In this document: positions 8,859-17,509 of the stretch, one piece after another
Position numbering within the stretch: the first letter of the stretch is position 1
Layout: each line of letters starts with the position of its first letter
Source of the DNA: Mycobacterium sp. 1274756.6
Lineage (GTDB): Bacteria > Actinomycetota > Actinomycetes > Mycobacteriales > Mycobacteriaceae
Direction: 5' to 3'
Length of the DNA stretch: 64,000 bases
NCBI RefSeq assembly: GCF_001668625.1
Contig: NZ_LZLJ01000064.1
Coordinates: forward strand, 1 to 64,000
Notes under the pieces: model-generated
Told to the model about the DNA's origin: nothing
Seen by the model: only the letters and a program-made list of their open reading frames with translations
Databases searched by the model: none
Position numbers and translations under genes: made by a program

Positions 8859-10445
8859 GTGAGCTTGCCCATTGTTCTGATCGCCGACAAACTCGCCGAA
8901 TCGACCGTCGCCGCCCTCGGCGACCAGGTCGAGGTGCGCTGGGTGGATGGCCCCGACCGGCCCAAACTGTTGGCCGCGGTGCCGGAGGCCGACGCGCTGC
9001 TGGTGCGCTCGGCGACCACCGTGGACGCCGAGGTGCTGGCCGCCGCGCCGAAACTCAAGATCGTCGCCCGCGCCGGGGTGGGGCTGGACAACGTCGACGT
9101 CGACGCCGCCACCGCCCGCGGCGTGCTGGTGGTCAACGCGCCCACCTCCAACATCCACAGCGCCGCCGAGCACGCGATCGCGCTGATGCTGGCCGCGGCC
9201 CGGCAGATCCCGCCCGCCGACACCACGCTGCGCGAGCGCACCTGGAAGCGGTCGTCGTTCTCCGGCACCGAGATCTACGACCACACCGTCGGGGTCGTCG
9301 GGCTGGGGCGCATCGGGCAGCTGGTCGCCTCGCGGCTGGCCGCGTTCGGCGCGCACATCATCGCCTACGACCCGTACGTGTCGCCGGCGCTGGCCGCCCA
9401 GCTGGGCATCGAGTTGCTCAGCCTCGACGAGCTGTTGGCGCGCGCCGACTTCATCTCCGTGCATCTGCCCAAGACGCCGGAGACCGCCGGGCTGATCGGC
9501 CGGGAGGCGCTGGCCAAGACCAAGCCGGGGGTGATCATCGTCAACGCGGCCCGCGGCGGGCTGATCGACGAGGCGGCGCTGGCCGACGCGGTCGTCAGCG
9601 GGCACGTGCGCGCCGCCGGCCTGGACGTGTTCGCCACCGAGCCGTGCACCGACTCGCCGCTGTTCGACCTGCCGCAGGTGGTGGTGACCCCGCACCTGGG
9701 CGCCTCCACCGCCGAGGCGCAGGACCGGGCCGGCACCGACGTCGCCAAGAGCGTGCGGCTGGCGCTGGCCGGCGATTTCGTGCCGGACGCGGTCAACGTC
9801 GCCGGCGGCGCGGTCGGCGAGGCGGTGGTGCCGTGGCTGGACCTGGTGCGCAAACTCGGTGTGCTGGCCGGGGTGCTGTCCGACGGGCTGCCCGCTTCGC
9901 TTGGGGTGCAGGTCCGCGGTGAGCTGGCCGCCGAACAGGTTGAGGTGCTGAAGCTTTCGGCGGTTCGCGGGTTGTTCTCCGCGGTGATCGAGGACCCGGT
10001 GACGTTCGTCAACGCGCCGGCGCTGGCCCAGGAGCGCGGGGTGACCGCCGAGCTGACCGTGGCCAGCGAGAGCCCGAAGTTCCGCAGCGTGGTGGAGGTC
10101 GACGCGGTCGGCGCCGACGGCACCGTGGTCTCGGTCGCCGGGACACTCGCCGGCCCGGAGCAGGTCGAGAAGATCGCCAGCATCAACGGGCGCAACTTCG
10201 ACCTGCGCGCCGAGGGGATGAACCTGATCATCAACTACGACGACCAGCCCGGTGCGCTGGGCAAGATCGGCACCCTGCTCGGCGAGGCCGGGATCAACAT
10301 CGCCGCCGCCCAGCTCTCCGAGGACGTGGCCGGCCCCAACTCCACCATCCTGCTGCGGCTGGACAGCGACGTGCCCGCCGACGTGCGCGCGGCGATCGGC
10401 GCGGCGGTCGGCGCCAGCAAGCTCGAGGTGGTGGACCTGTCATGA
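8859..10445 (+). CDS. serA: D-3-phosphoglycerate dehydrogenase
   Basis: 528 aa, the long type I form. Oxidises 3-phosphoglycerate with NAD+ as the first step of serine synthesis. Substrate domain, then the Rossmann motif [17 protein letters not shown], catalytic arginine/glutamate region and the catalytic histidine in [12 protein letters not shown]. An intervening domain is followed by a C-terminal ACT domain (from about 455: [20 protein letters not shown]) used for serine feedback in mycobacteria. The GTG start directly follows a TAGGCT -10. Its stop overlaps the leuB ATG by 4 bp, so the two are coupled. Confidence 0.97.
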   Translation: MSLPIVLIADKLAESTVAALGDQVEVRWVDGPDRPKLLAAVPEADALLVRSATTVDAEVLAAAPKLKIVARAGVGLDNVDVDAATARGVLVVNAPTSNIHSAAEHAIALMLAAARQIPPADTTLRERTWKRSSFSGTEIYDHTVGVVGLGRIGQLVASRLAAFGAHIIAYDPYVSPALAAQLGIELLSLDELLARADFISVHLPKTPETAGLIGREALAKTKPGVIIVNAARGGLIDEAALADAVVSGHVRAAGLDVFATEPCTDSPLFDLPQVVVTPHLGASTAEAQDRAGTDVAKSVRLALAGDFVPDAVNVAGGAVGEAVVPWLDLVRKLGVLAGVLSDGLPASLGVQVRGELAAEQVEVLKLSAVRGLFSAVIEDPVTFVNAPALAQERGVTAELTVASESPKFRSVVEVDAVGADGTVVSVAGTLAGPEQVEKIASINGRNFDLRAEGMNLIINYDDQPGALGKIGTLLGEAGINIAAAQLSEDVAGPNSTILLRLDSDVPADVRAAIGAAVGASKLEVVDLS

Positions 10446-11464
10446 CCGCGTCGCTGAAACTGGCCGTCATCGGCGGCGACGGGATCGGCCCGGAGGTCAC
10501 CGCCGAGGCGCTGAAGGTGCTCGACGTGGTGCTGCCCGGCGTGCAGACCACCGACTACGACCTGGGCGCGCGGCGCTATCACGCCACCGGGGAGGTGCTG
10601 CCCGACGGCGTGCTCGACGAGCTGCGCGCCCACGACGCGATCCTGCTCGGCGCGATCGGCGACCCGTCGGTGCCGTCGGGCGTGCTGGAGCGCGGGCTGC
10701 TGCTGACCGCGCGGTTCGCCCTGGACCACCACGTCAACCTGCGGCCGAGCCGGCTCTACCCCGGGGTGGCCAGCCCGCTGGCCGGGGATCCGCAGATCGA
10801 CTTCCAGGTGGTGCGGGAGGGCACCGAGGGGCCCTACACCGGCAACGGCGGCGCGATCCGCACCGGCACCGTGTACGAGGTGGCCACCGAGGTCAGCGTC
10901 AACACCGCCTACGGGGTGGCGCGGGTGGTGCGCTACGCCTTCGAGCGGGCGCGGCAGCGGCGCAAGCACCTGACTTTGGTGCACAAGAACAACGTGCTGG
11001 CCTACGCCGGGTCGCTGTGGTCGCGCACCGTCGCCGAGATCGGGGCGGAGTACCCTGACGTGGAGACCGCTTACTGTCACGTCGACGCGGCCACCATCTA
11101 TCTGGTCACCGACCCGGGCCGGTTCGACGTCATCGTCACCGACAACCTGTTCGGCGACATCATCACCGACCTGGCCGGCGCGGTCAGCGGCGGCATCGGG
11201 CTGGCCGCGTCGGGCAACATCGACGCCACCGGCACCAACCCGTCGATGTTCGAGCCGGTGCACGGCAGCGCCCCGGACATCGCCGGGCAGGGGGTGGCCG
11301 ACCCGACCGCGGCGATCATGTCGGTCGCGCTGATGCTCGCCCACCTGGGCCATGACGCGGCGGCCGCGCGGGTGGACAAGGCCGTCGAGCAGCACCTGGC
11401 CAGCCGCGGCGACGTGGCGCGCTCGACCCGGGAGGTCGGCGACCGGATCGCGGGCCTGCTCTAG
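10442..11464 (+). CDS. leuB: 3-isopropylmalate dehydrogenase
   Basis: 340 aa. NAD-dependent oxidative decarboxylation of 3-isopropylmalate in leucine synthesis. The family pattern is present: GGDGIGPEV at residues 10-18, arginines of the substrate pocket in LRPSRLYPG, the [17 protein letters not shown] helix region, and the metal/NAD segment [20 protein letters not shown] followed by [16 protein letters not shown] overlap with serA. It works with leuC and leuD about 11 kb downstream. Confidence 0.96.
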   Translation: MTASLKLAVIGGDGIGPEVTAEALKVLDVVLPGVQTTDYDLGARRYHATGEVLPDGVLDELRAHDAILLGAIGDPSVPSGVLERGLLLTARFALDHHVNLRPSRLYPGVASPLAGDPQIDFQVVREGTEGPYTGNGGAIRTGTVYEVATEVSVNTAYGVARVVRYAFERARQRRKHLTLVHKNNVLAYAGSLWSRTVAEIGAEYPDVETAYCHVDAATIYLVTDPGRFDVIVTDNLFGDIITDLAGAVSGGIGLAASGNIDATGTNPSMFEPVHGSAPDIAGQGVADPTAAIMSVALMLAHLGHDAAAARVDKAVEQHLASRGDVARSTREVGDRIAGLL

Positions 11465-11471
11465 GCGTCCG

Positions 11472-12671
11472 TTAGGCGTCGGTGGCGAGTCGGCGGGCCG
11501 GCGGGTCGGCCGGCACCACCGGCATCGCGGCCAGCGGGAACAGGGCGCAGACCGCGAAGGCGACCGGATAGCCGAACACCCCGATCAGGCCGCCGAACAG
11601 CGGCGGGGCCACCGCCGCGGCGAACAGCTGGCTGGTGTTCTGGGCGCCCAGCGCCCGTCCGCTCCAGAACGGGCCGGCGATCTCGGCGATCGCGGTGAAC
11701 GCCAGCCCGTTGTCGGAGACCGTGATCACCGAGGCGAGCACCATCACCGCGATCGCCAGCGGTGAGCCCAGCCGGTCGCAGATCGCCAGGGCCAGCATCG
11801 CCAGCGCCGCGGCGGCGGCGATGGTGCGGATCGGTTGCAGCCGGGAGCCGAGCCGGTCCGACCAGCGGCCGGCCGCGATCCGCCCGGCGGCGCCGAGCAG
11901 CTGGCTGACCGTGACCAGGGCGCCGGCGGCCGGTGCCGACCAGCCCCGCGAACTCATCAGCCACACCAGCATGAACGTCCACACCAGCACCTGCGGCACC
12001 ACCAGCAGCACCGACATGGCGTGGATGCGCCACAGCAGCGCCGACCCGCGGTAGGGGTTGGCCAGGTGTTCGTCGGGCGCCTCGGCGCGCGGCGGGCGCG
12101 GCGGGTCGAGGACCCCCACGGCACAGGCCAGCGCCGCCACCGCGCAGATCGTCGCCGGGAACAGCAGCGCGACCCCGATGCCGTGCCGGGCCAGGTTGGG
12201 GATCACCAGCGCGCCGAGCGCGACCCCCAGCGGCTGGGCGGTTTGGCGGATGCCCATGGCCAGGCCGCGCTGATGGGCGGGGAACCAGCCGACCACCAGC
12301 CGCCCGCTGGCGGTGTTGCTCGACGCCGCGGCCATCCCGCCCAGCAGCAGGAAGACGCCGGTGCCGGTCAGGGAATCGGTTGCGGCGGCGCCGAATGCGG
12401 CTGCGGCGGTCAGCGCGGAGCCGGCCCACAGCACGCGCCGTTCCCCGGCGCGGTCGACCAGGTAGCCCCAGGCGATCAGGGTGAGCACCATGCCGAAACT
12501 CGGCAGCGCCGACATCAGCCCGGCGCGGGCGAGATCGAGTCCGCGGTCGCTGTGCAGGGTGGGGATGAGGAACGCGACGCCGTTGATGAACACGTTGGCG
12601 CACATCGTCGCGGCCAGGGCCAGGGCGAGCATGAGCCAGCGGCGGGCGGGACCGGCGCTCCGCGATGGCAT
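11472..12671 (-). CDS. MFS transporter, copy A
   Basis: 399 aa, twelve predicted membrane segments. MFS loop motifs are visible as GYLVDRAGERRV after TM2 and GRWSDRLGSRL after TM8, plus a conserved FPAHQRGLAMGIRQTAQPLG between TM4 and TM5. Similar to H37Rv Rv2994, which occupies the same place beside leuB. Substrate unknown. It is paralogous along its whole length to the gene at 14284-15513 (shared motifs, same PYRGSxLLWRIHA cytoplasmic loop), and even the 15 bases before the two starts are alike. Divergent from an MmpS-like gene with a 100-bp shared promoter region. Confidence 0.88.
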   Translation of the reverse strand: MPSRSAGPARRWLMLALALAATMCANVFINGVAFLIPTLHSDRGLDLARAGLMSALPSFGMVLTLIAWGYLVDRAGERRVLWAGSALTAAAAFGAAATDSLTGTGVFLLLGGMAAASSNTASGRLVVGWFPAHQRGLAMGIRQTAQPLGVALGALVIPNLARHGIGVALLFPATICAVAALACAVGVLDPPRPPRAEAPDEHLANPYRGSALLWRIHAMSVLLVVPQVLVWTFMLVWLMSSRGWSAPAAGALVTVSQLLGAAGRIAAGRWSDRLGSRLQPIRTIAAAAALAMLALAICDRLGSPLAIAVMVLASVITVSDNGLAFTAIAEIAGPFWSGRALGAQNTSQLFAAAVAPPLFGGLIGVFGYPVAFAVCALFPLAAMPVVPADPPARRLATDA

Positions 12672-12759
12672 CGACCGATGGTGCCACAGCGCGCGCGGCG
12701 GGGTTGCGCCCGCCGCCGCGGGCCCGACTTTGCCGCGCTCGGGTGCCGGAATGCGGTGT

Positions 12760-12765
12760 TAGGCT
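12760..12765 (+). promoter_or_regulatory. -10 element of MmpS-like gene A (TAGGCT)
   Basis: TAGGCT ends 6 nt before the ATG at 12772. GGTGTTAGGCTGCCG and the AATG that follows recur one base different before the next gene, so the promoter was copied with the gene. Confidence 0.6.
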
Positions 12766-12771
12766 GCCGTA

Positions 12772-13527
12772 ATGCCAAATCAGGAGTACGGGGGGCCGCC
12801 GTATGGCCAGCAGCCGCCGCAGGGCGGTCAGCCCTACGGCGCCCAGCCTTACGGGCAGCAGCCCTCCGGTTGGCCGCCCGCTCCCCAGGGCGGCCCGCCC
12901 CAGGGTGGCCCGCCCTACGGGAGCCCGCCGTACGGTGCTCAGCCCTATGGCGGGCAACCCTATGGGGCCGATCCCTATGGCGCCCAGCCGTACGGTGCTC
13001 AGCCTTATGGTGCCCAGCCCTACGGCGCTCAGCCGTACGGCGCCGGTCCCTACGGCGGATCCCCGTACGGCGAGTTGGGCGTGCCGCCGGGCGGTCCGCC
13101 GCCGACGAGCAAACTGCCGTGGATCATCGGTGCCGTCCTGCTCGTCCTGGTGATCCTGGTGGCCGCGGTGGTGATGCTGGCCGGCGGGTCCGACAAATCC
13201 GACAACAAGCCGTCGTCGACGCCGGGGAAACCGGGGGTGAGCACCAGCGCCAGCGAGGCTCCCGCCGAGGGCATCACCTACGAGATCACCGGAAGCAGCC
13301 GCGGTTCGTTGACGGTCACCTACATCGGCGCCGACGGCGTCGTCGACGAGACCGTGAGCAGCCTGCCGTGGTCGGTGACGGTATCGCCGGAGCCGATGTT
13401 TCCCAGCATTTTCGCCGTCCCGAGCGATTTCAGTGAGATGCCCGACATCACGTTCACGATCAAACGCGGCGGCGAGGTGCTCAAGAAGTGTGACGGCATG
13501 ACACCGTGCGCGGTCTTGAGCAGTTGA
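12772..13527 (+). CDS. PYG-repeat membrane protein with MmpS-like domain
   Basis: 251 aa in three parts. Residues 1-112 are Pro/Gly/Gln/Tyr-rich with 14 PYG motifs, mostly (A/G)QPYG. Residues 115-137 form one membrane helix. Residues 168-250 look like an extracytoplasmic MmpS-type beta domain: ITYEITGSS, VTYIGADG, SSLPWSVTV, TFTIKRGGEVLKKC and a final Cys-containing strand (C240, C246). MmpS proteins are accessory partners of MmpL lipid transporters, but no mmpL is nearby. Topology would put the low-complexity tail in the cytoplasm. Leaderless ATG start behind TAGGCT. Tandem paralog follows 78 bp downstream. Confidence 0.75.
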   Translation: MPNQEYGGPPYGQQPPQGGQPYGAQPYGQQPSGWPPAPQGGPPQGGPPYGSPPYGAQPYGGQPYGADPYGAQPYGAQPYGAQPYGAQPYGAGPYGGSPYGELGVPPGGPPPTSKLPWIIGAVLLVLVILVAAVVMLAGGSDKSDNKPSSTPGKPGVSTSASEAPAEGITYEITGSSRGSLTVTYIGADGVVDETVSSLPWSVTVSPEPMFPSIFAVPSDFSEMPDITFTIKRGGEVLKKCDGMTPCAVLSS

Positions 13528-13592
13528 CCCGGTCGCCGCGCGGGCCGGCAGCCGGCTGACCCGGTTCGCCCGGGGCGCGGCGAATCCGGTGT

Positions 13593-13598
13593 TAGGCT
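13593..13598 (+). promoter_or_regulatory. -10 element of MmpS-like gene B (TAGGCT)
   Basis: TAGGCT ends 6 nt before the ATG at 13605, in a promoter nearly identical to that of the preceding paralog. Confidence 0.6.
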
Positions 13599-13604
13599 GC
13601 CGCA

Positions 13605-14150
13605 ATGACGAACCCGGAGCACGGCGGACCCGGCCCCGGCCAGCAGCCCCCGGTGTGGCCGGGCGCGGCCGACGACGCCCAGACCCAGGAGATCGCCGTA
13701 CCGCAAACGCAGTTCGTGCCGGAGCGCCGGAGCAAGAAGCCGTGGCTCATCGGTGCGGCGGTGGCGGTGGTCGTGGTGCTGGTGATCGCCGCGGCAGCCG
13801 CATTGGCGAACCGGTCCTGGGACGGCAAGGACCGCGCTACCGCCGCGCCGGGCGAGGACACCACGAGCGTCGTGCCCGTCAACGAGGTCACCTACGAGAT
13901 CACCGGTGATCTCGACGCACCGCTGGCGGTGCTCTACACCGACTTCGACGGCCTGCAGTTCAACGACACCGTCGCGCAACTGCCCTGGTCGATCACGCTG
14001 GCGCCGGAGCCACGGTTCCTCAGCTTCCTCGCCCGTCCGTTGGACCTCAACGATGAAGAGCCGGTGGACATCACGCTGCGGATCAAGCGCGGCAACACGG
14101 TGCTCAAGACCTGCGCGGGCATCGGGGTCTGCGATTACGCGACCACCTGA
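13605..14150 (+). CDS. MmpS-like membrane protein, paralog B
   Basis: 181 aa. A short Pro/Gln tail (1-44) without PYG repeats, a membrane helix at about 46-68, then the same extracytoplasmic domain as its neighbour: VTYEITGDL, VLYTDFDG, AQLPWSITLAPEPRF, DITLRIKRGNTVLKTC and a last Cys strand (C170, C176). It has its own copied leaderless promoter. The two proteins therefore differ mainly in the cytoplasmic tail. Function unknown; the MFS neighbours suggest but do not prove a role in envelope transport. Confidence 0.75.
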   Translation: MTNPEHGGPGPGQQPPVWPGAADDAQTQEIAVPQTQFVPERRSKKPWLIGAAVAVVVVLVIAAAAALANRSWDGKDRATAAPGEDTTSVVPVNEVTYEITGDLDAPLAVLYTDFDGLQFNDTVAQLPWSITLAPEPRFLSFLARPLDLNDEEPVDITLRIKRGNTVLKTCAGIGVCDYATT

Positions 14151-14178
14151 GCCGGCCCGGGCCACCGAGCCGGTGTGA

Positions 14179-14277
14179 CTCTTCGCCGACGACCCCGACA
14201 TCACGCTCGTCATCAAGCGCGGCGACGAGATCTTGCGACAGTGTGACACGGGTCGTATGTGCACGACGTTGGCTTGA
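14179..14277 (+). pseudogene. C-terminal remnant of a third MmpS-like gene
   Basis: Frame 1 reads DITLVIKRGDEILRQC then a Cys-containing tail and TGA at 14275-14277, clearly the last strand pair of the domain seen in the two preceding genes. The stop codon at 14176-14178 in the same frame and absence of any start mean only about 33 codons survive. It lies 6 bp before the end of the MFS copy B gene. This points to repeated tandem duplication followed by deletion. Confidence 0.75.
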
Positions 14278-14283
14278 GGGTGA

Positions 14284-15513
14284 CTAACGGCTGGCTGACT
14301 CCGAATCGGTTGCCGCCGCGGTTCGCTCGCCTTTACCTGGCCGCGCGCCGACGGGAACCAGCGGCCACGCGGCGAGCACGACCACCCCGCACGCGACGAA
14401 CGCCATCGGATAGCCGACCGCGCCGATGACGGCGCCGAAGACCGGGGGAGCGGCCGCGGCGGTCAGCCGCTGGCTGGTGTTCTGCGCACCTAGCGCACGC
14501 CCGCTCCAGTACGGTCCGGCCACCTCGGCGATCGCGGTGGAGGCCAACCCGTTGTCGAGCACCGTGATCACCGCCGCGGTGACGATCGCCGCGGTCGCCG
14601 CCGGTGAACCCAGGTAGGCGGTCACACCCAACAGCACCATCGCCACCGAACCGGCCACCGCCAGCGTGCGCACCGGCCGCAGCCGGGACCCGACCCGGTC
14701 CGACCAGCGGCCGGCCGCCACCCGGAACGCCGCGCCGAGCAGCTGCGCCAGCGTGACCAGCGCCCCGGCCGTGGTGATCGACAGGTGCTGCTCGCGGATC
14801 AGCCAGACCAGCATGAACGTCGAGATCACCGCCTGGGGCACCATCATCACCGCCGAGGTGGCGTGGATGCGCCACAGGAGCGACGACCCGCGGTAGGGGC
14901 TGGCGAGTTCCTCCGGCGGCGCGGCGGCCAGCGGCGCGCGCGGCGGATCGATCACCCCCAGCGCGCACGCCACCGCGGCCACCGTGCAGATCATCGCCGG
15001 GAACTTCAGCGCCGGCTCCAGGCCGTGCTGGGCGAAGCGGGGGATCACCATGGCGCCCAGCGCGATCCCCAACGGCTGGGCGGTCTGGCGGATACCCATC
15101 ACCAGGCCGCGCTGATGCGCCGGGAACCAGCCCGCCACCAGCCGCCCGCTGGCGGTGTTGGCGCACGCGGCCGCCATCCCGCCCACGAACAGGAAGATCC
15201 CCACCGCCAACAGGGAATGCATCGAGGCGGCGGCGAAACACGCCGCGCCGGTCAACGCCATGCCGAAGCTGAGCACCACCCGCTCGCCGATGCGGTCCAG
15301 CAGGTAGCCCCACCCGTAGAGGGTCAGCACCATCCCGGCGCTGGGCATCGAGGCGAGCAGGCCGGCCTGGGCGAGGTTGGTGTCGCGTTTGCTCTCCAGC
15401 ATCGGGATGACGAACGCGACCCCGTTGATGAAGGTGAAGGCGCACAACGTCGCCGCCAGCGAGACGATCAGGATCCACCATCGCGTCGCGGTGCTGATCG
15501 AGTCGGCGGCCAC
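14284..15513 (-). CDS. MFS transporter, copy B
   Basis: About 409 aa, twelve membrane segments, with MFS motifs GYLLDRIGERVV and GRWSDRVGSRL and the same FPAHQRGLVMGIRQTAQPLG loop as copy A. Substrate unknown. The start is set at the GTG at 15513 because TGGCACCATCGATCG before it aligns with TGGCACCATCGGTCG before the ATG of copy A; an ATG at 15531 would add six residues that correspond to that promoter sequence. The C-terminal tail is longer and more polar than in copy A. Confidence 0.85.
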   Translation of the reverse strand: MAADSISTATRWWILIVSLAATLCAFTFINGVAFVIPMLESKRDTNLAQAGLLASMPSAGMVLTLYGWGYLLDRIGERVVLSFGMALTGAACFAAASMHSLLAVGIFLFVGGMAAACANTASGRLVAGWFPAHQRGLVMGIRQTAQPLGIALGAMVIPRFAQHGLEPALKFPAMICTVAAVACALGVIDPPRAPLAAAPPEELASPYRGSSLLWRIHATSAVMMVPQAVISTFMLVWLIREQHLSITTAGALVTLAQLLGAAFRVAAGRWSDRVGSRLRPVRTLAVAGSVAMVLLGVTAYLGSPAATAAIVTAAVITVLDNGLASTAIAEVAGPYWSGRALGAQNTSQRLTAAAAPPVFGAVIGAVGYPMAFVACGVVVLAAWPLVPVGARPGKGERTAAATDSESASR

Positions 15514-15570
15514 CGATCGATGGTGCCACACCCGGCGCGGCGACGCGGGGCGTGCGAACGGGCGCGGTGG

Positions 15571-16788
15571 TCAGCCGGTCTTGGCCATCACCAGTTTGTC
15601 GTGGCGGCGGTAGCTGCGGTCACCACCGGTCTCGGTGAAGCCGCGGCCGACGAACTTCCGGCGCGTCCAGTGACCGATCTCCTCGTTGAGCCGGGTCATC
15701 CCGGGGATCACCCGCTGGAACTCCATCACCCGGTTCACCGCCGAGATGCCCAGCACGGCCGCCTGCAACGGTTTGCTGTCCAGCAGGCCCAGCTGGTCGG
15801 CGTTGACCTTGCCCAACACCAGCCGGCTGTAGGAGGACAGCACCGCCCGCGCGACCGACATCGGCAGGTCGTCGTCGGGCTGGCCGCCGTGCAGCGCCTC
15901 GGCCAGCGCCTTGGAGTCCTCGTCGGGCAGGAATTCGGTGTCGGCCTGCAGCCAGAACATCCGCCAGGTGTCGGCCTCGTCGACCGGCATCAGCTCGCGG
16001 TCCACACCCATCAGCTGGCCCACGTAGCGCCACAGGTGGAAGACCGCGTCGCGTTCCCGCTCGGAGAACCGCAGCCCCATCGCCTGGCAGCCGACCAGGT
16101 TCGCCAGCGAGAACAGCATCACGGTGCCGGCCATCTGGGCCTGGTTGAGCGGGTGGTCCCAGTTCTCGAAATCCCAGTCCTCGCGGCGGCACATCGCCGA
16201 CCGCACGATCGCGTGCATCAACCGCACCCGCAGCGTGCCGGTGAAGCCCGGCGCGAAACGCTCCAGCCCGCCCGGGGAGGTGGCGTCGATGAACCAGGTG
16301 GCGGTCTCGTTGAGCCGGCGCGGCGCCATCCGGCGCAGGTCCCCGGTGCCCACCAGCGGCTTGTCGGCCTTGGAGGCCAGGTACCCGCCGGTCAGCGCCA
16401 GGCCGGGCAGCGCGAACCCGATGCCCCACAGCCCGGTGCGCATGGTCACCCGCGCGGCGAGCGCGAGCTTGGCGTCGTCGAGCCAGTAGGGCCGCTCGTC
16501 GACCTGGGCGAAGAACGCGACCAGCTCCTCCGGCGGGTCGGTCACGGCGTCGATGCCCTGGTCCACGGCGATCTCGAAGAGCCGGCGGCCCTCTCCGGTG
16601 GGCAGCCGCTGGATCATCCGCACCACGTCGTCGGCGAGCGGGTCGCCGATCTGCGACCAGGCCCGAAACGATTCCCGCTGCGCTTCGGTGGCCGCCAGAT
16701 CGCGTGGCGCCAGCACCCGCAGGAATACGTTGAACGGGAAATTCTGCAGGAAAGGCGGGGTGGGCAGCTTCTGGTCGGCGGTGGTCAT
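15571..16788 (-). CDS. DUF2236 (MpaB/latex-clearing-protein-like) haem oxygenase
   Basis: 405 aa, the size of latex clearing proteins (Lcp), haem b dioxygenases that cleave polyisoprene; the wider DUF2236/MpaB family acts on other lipids. The two motif pairs known in Lcp are present at the right spacing: R158-x3-T162 (RLNET) and H192-x3-R196 (HAIVR), with a further histidine at 212 (WDHPLNQ). No signal peptide is evident, unlike secreted Lcps. The substrate is therefore open: rubber-like isoprenoid, or an endogenous lipid. Divergent from a TetR gene with a perfect palindrome between them, so probably repressed by that TetR. Confidence 0.75.
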   Translation of the reverse strand: MTTADQKLPTPPFLQNFPFNVFLRVLAPRDLAATEAQRESFRAWSQIGDPLADDVVRMIQRLPTGEGRRLFEIAVDQGIDAVTDPPEELVAFFAQVDERPYWLDDAKLALAARVTMRTGLWGIGFALPGLALTGGYLASKADKPLVGTGDLRRMAPRRLNETATWFIDATSPGGLERFAPGFTGTLRVRLMHAIVRSAMCRREDWDFENWDHPLNQAQMAGTVMLFSLANLVGCQAMGLRFSERERDAVFHLWRYVGQLMGVDRELMPVDEADTWRMFWLQADTEFLPDEDSKALAEALHGGQPDDDLPMSVARAVLSSYSRLVLGKVNADQLGLLDSKPLQAAVLGISAVNRVMEFQRVIPGMTRLNEEIGHWTRRKFVGRGFTETGGDRSYRRHDKLVMAKTG

Positions 16789-16812
16789 CGTGGGGTTACC
16801 TCCCGTTCACGG

Positions 16813-16838
16813 CATCTGGTGACAGTCTTCACCAGATG
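16813..16838. promoter_or_regulatory. TetR operator palindrome
   Basis: CATCTGGTGA (16813-16822) and TCACCAGATG (16829-16838) are perfect 10-bp inverted repeats around a 6-bp spacer. The site is 25-50 bp from the oxygenase start and 35-60 bp from the TetR start, where it could block both divergent promoters. This size and symmetry are usual for TetR dimers. Confidence 0.75.
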
Positions 16839-16872
16839 TTCGGGGCGGTCAAGGGATGTGACAATGGGCGGC

Positions 16873-17490
16873 ATGGCGGAGACGGCGCGGACCTACGGCG
16901 GCGCCACCGGAAGCGAGCGACAGTCCCGGCGGCAGGCGGCGCTGCTCGACGCGGCGCTGGACACCATCGCCGCCGACGGGGTCGCCGCGGTCACCGTGCG
17001 CGGGGTCTGCGTCCGCGCCCGGCTCAACGACCGCTACTTCTATGAGAGTTTCCGCACCGTCGACGAGTTGGTGCTGGCCGTCTTCGAGGAGCAGAACACC
17101 CGGGCGTTCGCCACGCTGCTGCCCGCCATCGAGTCCGCCCCGGCCGATCCGGTGCAGCGCGCCCGGGCGGCGATGAGCAGCGGGCTGGACTTCCTGTGCG
17201 CCGACAGCAGGCGCGGTCGGCTGCTGATCGAGGCGCAGACCACCGAGGCGCTGCGGTCCCGCTGGCGCGACCTGGTCAAGATGCTCGCCACCGTGATGGC
17301 CGAGCAGGGCCGGGCGCTGCTGGCCGGTCAGCAGCGGATCGATCCCGACATCGACCTGGCGGCGCTGACCCTGGTCGCCGGCGGCTTCGAGGTCGTGACG
17401 CTGTGGCTGCGCGGCGAACTCGACGTCAGCCGCGAGCATCTGGAGGACTTCCTGGTCACGATGGTCACCGCCCGCCAGCCGGCGCGCTGA
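16873..17490 (+). CDS. TetR-family transcriptional regulator
   Basis: 205 aa. The N-terminal helix-turn-helix is clear: RQAALLDAALDTIAADGVAA, then VTVRGVCVRARLNDRYFYESF with the typical YFYESF end of the recognition helix. The C-terminal ligand domain is not informative about the inducer. Start at ATG 16873, 7 nt after GACAAT; the ATG at 16864 would add three residues. It likely represses itself and the divergent oxygenase through the palindrome at 16813-16838. TetR genes beside lcp genes are known in rubber-degrading actinobacteria. Confidence 0.85.
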   Translation: MAETARTYGGATGSERQSRRQAALLDAALDTIAADGVAAVTVRGVCVRARLNDRYFYESFRTVDELVLAVFEEQNTRAFATLLPAIESAPADPVQRARAAMSSGLDFLCADSRRGRLLIEAQTTEALRSRWRDLVKMLATVMAEQGRALLAGQQRIDPDIDLAALTLVAGGFEVVTLWLRGELDVSREHLEDFLVTMVTARQPAR

Positions 17491-17509
17491 CGTCGCTAGG
17501 CTGTCACGA

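Noticed and set aside
12900..13070. Regular short repeats as a CRISPR array
   Set aside because: The repeats are in-frame PYG codons inside a protein, with no unique spacers and no cas genes.
14785..17490. A 901-codon frame ending in the TetR gene
   Set aside because: Its first 680 or so codons are antisense to the MFS and oxygenase genes; the TetR protein starts at 16873.
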